Of a stretch of DNA of 64,000 bases, positions 27,381-36,400 are shown in pieces (the stretch's first letter is position 1; the number at the start of each line of letters is the position of its first letter). The notes beneath the pieces were generated by a model. It saw nothing but the letters and a program-made list of their open reading frames with translations. It had not been told where the DNA came from and did not search any database. The position numbers and the translations under genes are program-made. This DNA comes from Hymenobacter sediminicola (lineage in GTDB: Bacteria; Bacteroidota; Bacteroidia; Cytophagales; Hymenobacteraceae): assembly GCF_014250515.1 (NCBI RefSeq), contig NZ_CP060202.1, positions 245,001-309,000 on the forward strand. Direction: 5' to 3'.

Positions 27381-30119
27381 ATGATTCTCCGTTTTTCCCT
27401 GCCCTACCGCACCGCGTGGGGCCAGCGGCTGGTAGTGTGCGGTTCTGAGCCAAGCCTTGGCCAATGGAACCTCGACCACGCACTCTCACTGCAATACAAC
27501 CCTGAGCTTGGCCGCTGGAGCCACGAAATCAGCCTGCCTGATGACGTAGTCGGCACCGTGGAATATAAGTACATCCTGCTCGACGACCAGGATGGTGGCA
27601 AACACTGGGAATGGGGCCCCAACCGCAGCGTCCGGCACGACGGCAGCCAGTTCAGCCGCATCGTGCTGGAAGACTTTTGGCGTGCCCCGGCCCAGCCCGA
27701 AAACGAATTGTTTACGTCGGCCTTCACAGAAGCACTGCTCCGCCGGCCGGCCGCTGCCAAAGCGGCTAAGCCAGCCAAAGCCGCCCGCGTTGCCGATGCG
27801 GTAGTGCGGTTTCAGCTGGCTGCCCCGCGCGTAGAGCCTGGCCACCAGCTGTGCGTGCTGGGTTCCGATGCCGCCCTCGGTGCCTGGGATGCCCGCAAAG
27901 CCGTGCTGCTTTCTGATGCTGACTACCCCACATGGACTGCCGAAGTGGCCCTGGAACAGCCCGACCGGGCTGTGCAGTATAAGTATGGTATTTGGGACCC
28001 GACGGAGAAGAAAATCGTGCTGCTGGAAACCGGCGACGACCGGATTCTGCCGCCTTCCCAGGACCGCAGTACCCTGCGCGTGCGCGCCGATGAAGGCTTC
28101 CGCTACCCCAGCACCTGGCGCGGCACCGGCGTAGCGCTACCCGTGTTTTCACTGCGGAGCCAGCGCGGCCTGGGCGTGGGTGAGTTTCCCGACCTGAAGC
28201 TGCTTGTAGATTGGGCCGTGGCTACTGGCATGAAGCTGGTGCAAATTCTGCCCATCAACGACACCGTAGCCACGCACACCTGGGTCGATTCGTATCCGTA
28301 CGCGGCCATTTCGGTGTTTGCGCTGCATCCGCAATACCTCCACCTTGAAGGTATTGCGCCGCTCAAGGATAAAAACGCGCAAAAGGAACTAGATCAGCTG
28401 CGCGAACAGCTGAATGCCAAAGACTTCGTGGACTATGAGCCGGTGATGCAGGCGAAGTGGAAGTTTGCGCGGTTGCTGTATCAGCAGGAGAAAAAGCAGT
28501 TCCTCGCCGACCCGGCCTTCCTGGCGTTCCGGGAGGCGCAGAAGTCGTGGCTGGAGCCGTACGCAGTATTCTCCGCGCTGCGGGACCAGTTCGGCACCGC
28601 CGACTTCCAGCAGTGGCCCGGAGAGTACCGGACTCCGGCAAAAGTAGCGGAGCTGATCCGGGAAGATGCGCCCAACTTCGATGAAGTAGCGCTACACTTC
28701 TTCACCCAGTTCCACCTCGACAAGCAGCTGCTTGATGCCGTCGAGTACGGCCGCCAGCACGGGGTGGTGCTCAAAGGTGACTTACCCATTGGTATCTACC
28801 GCCATTCCGTAGACGCCTGGACCCAGCCCGAGCTCTACCACATGCACCAGCAGGCCGGTGCCCCACCCGACGACTTCTCTACGACTGGCCAGAACTGGCG
28901 CTTCCCAACCTACAACTGGGAACGAATGGCCGAGGATGGCTACGCGTGGTGGAAGCAGCGCATGAGCACCTTGGCCCGCTACTTCGATGCCCTGCGCATC
29001 GACCATATTCTGGGCTTCTTCCGCATCTGGGAAATTCCAGGGCATTCGGTGGAAGGCCTGTTGGGCCATTTCTCCCCGGCTCTGCCGCTGCATCAGCATG
29101 AAATAGAGCAGCGCCTTGGCTGGTTCAACTATGGTCGCCTCTGCGAGCCGTATATCCGCTGGCATATTGTGCAGCAGCTCTTTCACGGGCAGGCGCAGGT
29201 CGTGTTCGACGAGTTTATGGAAGACGCCGGCTACGGCGCCATCCGGCTGAAGGAGCACGTGCGTACCCAGCGCCAGATGGAAGCCGTGTTTGAGCAGAAA
29301 ATAGCCGCGGACCCCGCCAACACCGACCACTACAAATGGCTGCGCACCGGCCTCTATAGCCTTGCCAATGAAGTACTGTTCGTGCCCGACGACCTGCGGC
29401 CCGACCACTATCATCCGCGCATCACGGTAGACAAATCGGTATCGTTCCGGGAGTTGAATGGGGAGGATCAGCACCGTCTGCGCGACATCTACAACGACTT
29501 CTTCTTCCGGCGCCACGAGAACTTCTGGCGGGAGCAGGGCCTTACCAAGCTGCCGCCCGTGCGCTACGCCACCAACATGCTCATTTGCGGCGAAGATCTG
29601 GGCATGGTGCCGGCCTCGGTACCGGGCGTAATGAAGGCGCTGGGCATGCTGGGTCTCAACATTCAGCGCATGCCTTCCGACCCGAAAGTAGAGTTTGGCC
29701 ACCCCGATGCGGCTCCTTATCTGTCGGTGGTGAGTCCTGGTTCGCACGACATGAGCACGCTGCGCGGCTGGTGGGAAGAAGACCACGCTACCACCCAGCG
29801 TTTCTTCGAAACCATATTGGGCCACTGGGGCGAGCAGGCCCCGTACCAGTGCGAGCCATGGGTAGCCCGCGAAATCATTGTGCAGCATCTGCACTCGCCA
29901 GCTATGTGGGCCATTTTCCCGCTACAGGACCTGCTGGCTACGGATGCTACCTTACGTCGGGCTGATTCGCACGAAGAGCAGATCAATGTGCCGGCTAATC
30001 CGACCCATTTCTGGAAATACCGGCTACACCTCCCCTTAGAAGAGCTGTTGAAAAAATCTGTGTTTAGTAATGAAATTTTAGGACTAAACACGTCAAGCGG
30101 TAGGGTGAAGTCTTACTGA
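27381..30119 (+). CDS. malQ: 4-alpha-glucanotransferase MalQ (GH77) with two CBM20 domains
   Basis: The product has 912 residues, no signal peptide, so cytoplasmic. Two N-terminal starch-binding CBM20 domains occupy about 1-100 (GSEPSLGQW, YKYI) and 141-235 (GSDAALGAWD, QYKYGIWD), joined by an alanine/lysine-rich linker. The GH77 barrel follows, with nucleophile Asp541 in ALRIDHILGFFRIWEIP, acid/base Glu738 in CGEDLGMVP and Asp790 in SPGSHDMSTLRGWW. Tandem CBM20 plus GH77 is the architecture of the plant DPE2-like amylomaltases, which transfer glucosyl units between maltose and glycogen-like glucans. The gene is divergent from tamB and stands alone. A strong hairpin terminator at 30151 follows. 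Confidence 0.95.
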   Translation: MILRFSLPYRTAWGQRLVVCGSEPSLGQWNLDHALSLQYNPELGRWSHEISLPDDVVGTVEYKYILLDDQDGGKHWEWGPNRSVRHDGSQFSRIVLEDFWRAPAQPENELFTSAFTEALLRRPAAAKAAKPAKAARVADAVVRFQLAAPRVEPGHQLCVLGSDAALGAWDARKAVLLSDADYPTWTAEVALEQPDRAVQYKYGIWDPTEKKIVLLETGDDRILPPSQDRSTLRVRADEGFRYPSTWRGTGVALPVFSLRSQRGLGVGEFPDLKLLVDWAVATGMKLVQILPINDTVATHTWVDSYPYAAISVFALHPQYLHLEGIAPLKDKNAQKELDQLREQLNAKDFVDYEPVMQAKWKFARLLYQQEKKQFLADPAFLAFREAQKSWLEPYAVFSALRDQFGTADFQQWPGEYRTPAKVAELIREDAPNFDEVALHFFTQFHLDKQLLDAVEYGRQHGVVLKGDLPIGIYRHSVDAWTQPELYHMHQQAGAPPDDFSTTGQNWRFPTYNWERMAEDGYAWWKQRMSTLARYFDALRIDHILGFFRIWEIPGHSVEGLLGHFSPALPLHQHEIEQRLGWFNYGRLCEPYIRWHIVQQLFHGQAQVVFDEFMEDAGYGAIRLKEHVRTQRQMEAVFEQKIAADPANTDHYKWLRTGLYSLANEVLFVPDDLRPDHYHPRITVDKSVSFRELNGEDQHRLRDIYNDFFFRRHENFWREQGLTKLPPVRYATNMLICGEDLGMVPASVPGVMKALGMLGLNIQRMPSDPKVEFGHPDAAPYLSVVSPGSHDMSTLRGWWEEDHATTQRFFETILGHWGEQAPYQCEPWVAREIIVQHLHSPAMWAIFPLQDLLATDATLRRADSHEEQINVPANPTHFWKYRLHLPLEELLKKSVFSNEILGLNTSSGRVKSY

Positions 30120-30450
30120 GTGTTGTAGCATTTCTGGCCCCTATTCATTAAAAAAGAGCCCTGTCGCATCGACAGGGCTCTTTTTATTTTTTTTCATAGT
30201 GGTAAATCCACCCGGTTGAGGAAAATCGTATGGCTCCCGGATTTTGTATGAATCTCCTAAGGCCATCGACTTAAAGTGGGACTTTTCTTGATTCCCGCGG
30301 TGGGAATGATGGTTCATCCTGTAAAAAGCAGTGTTGGGCGAAAACCTCCCGCACGTGCCTCCAGTGCCATCTAATTTTGGTGACAGGTAGCATACTGCCA
30401 AGGCGCTACTTCGCACTTACACCTCCTGATACAAACACTTTTGTTTTTCT
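30120..30450. other. intergenic region between malQ and the 2744-residue surface protein gene
   Basis: Apart from the malQ terminator at 30151-30185, nothing firm is visible in this 331-bp gap. A minus-strand open frame of 91 codons runs straight through the terminator hairpin and resembles no family. The stretch must hold the promoter of the downstream gene, but I see no clear TAnnTTTG element. Confidence 0.5.
30151..30185 (+). terminator. malQ intrinsic terminator
   Basis: Perfect 16-bp arms (30151-30166 and 30170-30185) around the loop cat, with a five-A left end, a five-T right end and a further T-rich run. It lies 31 bp after the malQ stop codon. Confidence 0.9.
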
Positions 30451-33400
30451 ATGAGAACAACCTTACAACTTGCAGTGATGCTACTGGTTGGGCTGGCCTT
30501 GCGGCAGACAGATGCCCAAGCTCAGCAGCCCGCCAGCAGGATATCGGCAGCCCGAACACCAGTTCAGGATGTGCTGTTTTTTCCTGGTGCCCGGGCTACC
30601 TCTTCCACTACAGCCAACCGAGTAGCGGCCCGCACCTGTAGCGACGTGAATTCGGCTGATTTTTCTGGTCGCACCATTGGTGAAGACTGGAAAGTGAGCC
30701 GCACGTTGACCACCGAAGGGACTAGCGTCAGTTCCGCTGGCTACACATCCAACCCGACCAACGCCACGTCGGCGCTGGCTGTGCAGGATGTGGTGTATGG
30801 CCGAGTGCTGTATTGGACACAGGACTTTTCCAGCAACGGAACTCTCGCCACAACCAACACGAATGTCAACCGGACGACTCTGACCCTCAATCTAAACCGC
30901 AGTGTTAGTGGTTTTGCGCTGACTATCAACGATATTGATAGGGTGGTAGGCAACCAGACCAACAACGGTTGGACTGACTTGGTGCAGTTTGATGGCTACG
31001 CTACGGCTACCTCTACTACCCCCATCACGCTGACTGCGGCCGATGTGACGCTGGGTACGAACAACACGAATGCCTGGAATGGCAACAACCAGGTAATCGG
31101 CACCAACAACAACGGAACGGTAGATGGCAACGTGACGGTGCTGTTTCCGTCGGCCGTAACGAAGGTGGTTATTACCTATAAAAACGCGCAGACAACTTAT
31201 GCGGACCCCGGTTCGCAGATTATCGGTATTGCCGACTTTAGCTGGTGCGCCTCGGCTGATGCCTACACCACCCTGACCGGGCCAGGCTCCCTTAGTGCTG
31301 GCGTGGTTTCGGGCAACTACACTGCTACGTTCGGTAACAACGGCCCTGATAACCTGGCGACCCAAACGCGGGTAGTTTCGGTTCCAGCCAATACGGCTTC
31401 CGCCGTGTCGGCTCCGGGCGCTACGGTAACTGGCAGCCAGGCAACTGGCTGGACACTAACCTACCCTGCGGCTACCGGCGTAGCAGCAGCTACCTCTACC
31501 AGCTACAACTTCACGATCAGGCCGCTACCGGGCACCGGCAACATTGCCGTTACCAGCACGACGACCACCACGACCAACCAAACCAGCACGACCAACGACC
31601 AGGCCACAGTTACTTATCCCGTAACGCAGATAGCGGACCTGACTACTACACTGACAGGCCCGGGTTCATTAGCGGCTCTTCCGACGGCAACTCTGCCATC
31701 TGGCAACTACACCGTCACGTACACCAACAATGGTCCGTCGATAGCGGCCAGCGTAACGCGCACGGTAACTATCCCAACTGCTTACGTTTCGGCAGTAACA
31801 CCCTCGGCAGGTTCTGTTGCTACCGTAGGCAGCAATTTCGTGATTACCTTCCCAGCGGCTACCAACGTGGCCTCTGGCAACACGGTGTCGTACACGTTCA
31901 CGGTTACACCGAAAAACTCTGGCACTAGCGCCGGGCAGACTATTACGGCTACCAGTACCACTGCAGTAGGCACTGGCGGCACCAGCCAAGGTGCCAACAC
32001 TGCCCCTGACCAGGCCAGCGTATCGTACATTGTAAACAACACGGCCGATATTTCGGCTGCGTTTACCAGCCCTACAGCTGCCAGCACTACTGCCACTGCG
32101 GGTACTACCGTTAACTACACGGTGCAGTACACCAACGCTGGCCCGGCCACCGCCAACAGCGTAACCCGTACTGTAAGCATTCCTGCCGGCGTACCAGGCG
32201 TGACGGCTCCGGGCGGCACAGTAACCGGTGACCAAACCAATGGCTGGACTATCACCTATCCCGGCGGTAACTTCTCGACAGGCAACTCGGTTTCGTACAG
32301 CTTCAGCATCGTAGCGCCGGCCACCGGCCCGATTACGCTGACGGCCAACACAACTACGACTTCCGGCCAGACGAACACCGGCAATAACTCCTCAACGCGC
32401 ACCCTGAACGTCACCCCAATTGTACTGAGCGGCACTATTTTCGATGACGTGAACTACGGTGGCGGCGCCGGGCGCGACTACGCTACGGCCAATACTTCGG
32501 CCCGAAATTCCGCCTTCGCGGACGGCGCCATTCGTCGGCCAGGTGCTACCGTAGAACTCTACGATGCTGCTGGCGACTATGTAGCTTCGACTACTACCAA
32601 CGCTGCCGGTCTGTACTCGTTCAACGTGCCTTCGGCCGCTACTTACCGGGTGCGGGTGGTGAATTCCACCGTAACATCAGTGCGAGCCAGCACGGCCACT
32701 GGCCTGCTGGGCACCCAGACGTACGTATATAACGACGTAAACCGGGTGGGCGGCGAAGAGCCCGCGTTGCTGGATGCTCCAGCCAATACCACCGATGCCA
32801 ACCTGTCCTCGCTCACGGCTGGCACAGGTATTACCGCCACCACGGCTCAGTCCATCAAGCAGGTGGTTGTGCCTACCGCTGGCCTGACTACGGTTGACTT
32901 CGGGTTCAACTTTGATGTAATTACCAACACGCGTGATTCTGGTGCTGGCTCGTTGCGTCAGTTCATCACGAATGCCCGTGCACTGTCCAACACCAACCTG
33001 GCTCAGGTAGGCCAGACGGCAGGAGTAGAAGCCTCTATTTTCATGATCAGCAACGGCAGCACCACTACGGTGCCGGCCGGTATGCGCAGCGGCGTAAGCG
33101 GCGGTGCTGCGTCCAATGGCGTAGCAACTATCACGCTGGCCTCGGCATTGCCTTCTATTACGGGCGCCAACGCCGGAGCTACTACGCTCACCGGCTTGAC
33201 GCAGTCTGGACTGTACGGCAACCAGAGCCAGCCAGTATCCGAGCAGACGACGGGCCCTGAGGTTATTGTGGACTTCAATGGCGCTAATGGTTTCGGTATC
33301 TCGGCCGCTAATGCCCGCGTTATCAGCATGGGTTTCACGGGTGCCAACCCAACGGGCGGTTCTACCACGGCGGCCATCAGCATCACGGCCGGTGCCACAA

Positions 33401-36400
33401 GCGCACTGCTACAGGACAACACGTTCTACAACAACGGTTCTAACCTGCGCATCAATGGCGTAGGCGGCGCTACCATCACCGGCAACATCTCCCGGAATGC
33501 GCTGGCCAACAACTCGGACGGTATTGAAGTAACCGGCTCGTCGTCGAACACCATTACCAACAACCAGTTCATCAACAACGCAGGTTACGGTATCGACTTC
33601 ATTGGCGGCACCAGCACCGGCAATACCATCACCGGCAACCTCTTTAAGAGCAACGGCCAGACGACCAGTGACGGCCAGACGGCAGGTATTGGTATCCGGA
33701 GCACCGGCGCTGCCAGCAACAACATCATCGGCAACACCTTCACAGCAAACGTCGGCGATGGTATTTCGTCGAGAGGTGGTTCGAACAACATTTTCTCGCA
33801 AAACAGCTTCTACGCCAACGGCGACTTGGGCATTGACCTGACGGCCACGACCAACAACGACGGCGACGGCGTAACGCTGAACGAAACCGACGACGTAGAT
33901 GGCACCACGACGGCCAACGGCCTGATTAACTTCCCGGTTATTACGGCCGCCACCATCCGCAACGGCAACCTGATTGTGCAGGGCTTTGCCCGGCCGGGTG
34001 TCACGGTAGAACTGTACGTAGCTGCTCCTGATGGTACCGGCTTCGGCGAAGGCCAGACGTATTTCCGCACGTTTGTGGAAGGTTCTGTAGATGATAAGGA
34101 TGCCGGCACGAGTACCTATGCCGGTCTGATTAACGACATCGACCAGGGCACGGACAACACCAACCGCTTCACGGTATCTATTCCGCTGGCCTCCCTCACG
34201 GCAGACCAGCGCACGGCCCTGACGGCCAATAACGCGCAGCTGACGGCTCTAGCTACCCTGGCGACTAACACGGCCAACAACTACGGCACGTCGGAATTCT
34301 CGGGTACGGCTCCAGTATTCCAGGCTCCCGTTGCCAACAACGATGCTGATAGTACGACCCCCGGCACGGCCATTACGCTGACGGTAACGAGCAACGACCA
34401 GTATAGCATCGACCCCGCAACGGTAGCCCTAAACGGGCTGGCCGCTGGCAACACCACGGCTGTAGCCGTAACGGGCGGCACGTTCCAGTTTCTGAGCAGC
34501 GGGCAGGTGCAGTTCACGCCGGCTGCCGGTTTCACGGGCATTGCGACGGTTCCTTACACGGTTAACAATACCTCGGGCACGGTTTCGAACACGGCGTACA
34601 TTTCGGTGGAAGTCCGCAACCCCGCCATTGATCTGGCCACGACTATTTCGGCTCCGGCTAACAACACGGCCATCAACGGCGGCACAGCCCTTACTTACAC
34701 GGTAGCCGCCACCAACAACAGCGGCACGGCCGTAAGCGGCGTAGTAGAAACCCTGCAACTGCCGGCTGGCCTGACCACAGGCGGTGCTACCGTAGCCATT
34801 GCGGGCGGTGCCAATGCCGCTTCGGCCACTTACGACAATGCTACCGGCCTGGTAAGCATTCCAGTAGGCACGCTAGCAGCTTCCAGTACGCAGACCTACA
34901 GTGTGGCGGTATCGGCTATGCCGGGCAGCGGCCCGATAACGGCTACGGCCAACATCAGCGGCAGCGGCACCGAAACCAATACGGCCAACAACACGGCTGC
35001 CACGACGGTAACCATCAACCCGCGCTATGATGTGGCTACGACCCTCAGCGGTCCGGCTACGGGCGTGGTGCGCGGCAACGAGGTGACGTACAGCGTGACG
35101 ACCAGCAACCTAAGCACTACCGCCGGCTCGGTGTCGGTGGCTCCGAACGTTATTCAGACGGTACAGCTGCCAATGGGCCTGACGGGAGTATATGCTTCTA
35201 ATGGCGGTACGTACAACTCCGGCAACGGTGTGGTGACGTTCCCGGCTATTGCGGCGCTGCCAGTAGGCCAGACGGTGGTGAATTCCATCAGCTTTGTGGC
35301 ACCTTCGGCCAACTTCGCGGCTCTCACGGCCACGGTAACCGCCGGTGCCAGCAGCAACAACGCCGGTGACATCAACTCACCTACCAGCGGCACCACGAAC
35401 AACAACGCGGCTAATCTGAACAACTCTACTGCCGCTGTTGCAACGGTAGCAGGCAGCAGCGCCGTGAACGTGTATACCACCATCAGCTCGTCGGCTTCAG
35501 TTGTGGCGCCAAGCGGCTCCGTAACCTTGACTGTAGTAACCGGTAACGCTGGTCCTGCCTCAGCCGCTGGCGTGATTGAAACCCTGCAACTCCCAGCCGG
35601 CCTGACGGCTAATGGTGCCGTGACGGTTTCGAACGGTGGCTCCTACAACAACACGACGGGCCTCGTGACCTTCGCCTCTATCGGGACGCTGGCTTCGGGC
35701 GCTACCAATCCGGTAGCTCAAACGGTAACTTTTGTGGCCCCAACGCAGGGCTTCGTGCTGGCTACGGCCACGGCCTACACCACCTCCGCCGACGTATTGC
35801 CTGCTGACAACCTCGCGCAGACCAAAGTGGAAATCACGCCCCGCGCCGACGTAGCAACTACGCTGGCGGGTCCGGCCACGGTGGTTCCCGGCCAGGTTGT
35901 GACCTACACCGTCACGACCACCAGCAACGCGGAAGGCACGGCCTCCGGCGTAGTGCAGCGCGTGCTGCTGCCGGCCGGTCTGACCGGCGTGACCGTATCG
36001 AACGGCTCGTATGATGCCGCTACCGGTATTGTAACTATTAGCTTCCCGAATGCGCTGGCCAAAGGCTTCACGCAGACCAACTCCATTTCCTACACCGTGC
36101 CGGCAGGTGCCACCAGCTACGTAGCCACGGCCAACGTAAGCAGCAGCACTCCGGAAACGGTTCTGACCAACAACTCGGCTGCTGTAACGACGACGGTACA
36201 AGCCGCTGTTGATGTGCAGGTGGCCGTGAGCGGTCCGGCTTCGGCCCCTGCGGGTAGCCCCGTAACCTACGTGGTAACTTCTACCAACAACGGCCCGTCG
36301 GTGGCCACCGGTGTAGCTACTACGCTGCAGCTGCCGGCCGGCCTGACTGTCGGCGGTACCGTAACGGTAACGGGCGGTGGTAGCTACGATAACGCCACTG

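Noticed and set aside
28782-29894. 370-codon minus-strand open frame opposite malQ
   Set aside because: It is antisense to the GH77 catalytic domain, with no domain or signal of its own.
30141-30416. 91-codon minus-strand open frame between malQ and the giant surface protein gene
   Set aside because: It reads through the malQ terminator stem, matches no family and has no sensible start context.
31540-31610. Possible tandem or CRISPR-like repeat in the giant surface protein gene
   Set aside because: It is only Thr/Asn codon low complexity, without regular spacers.
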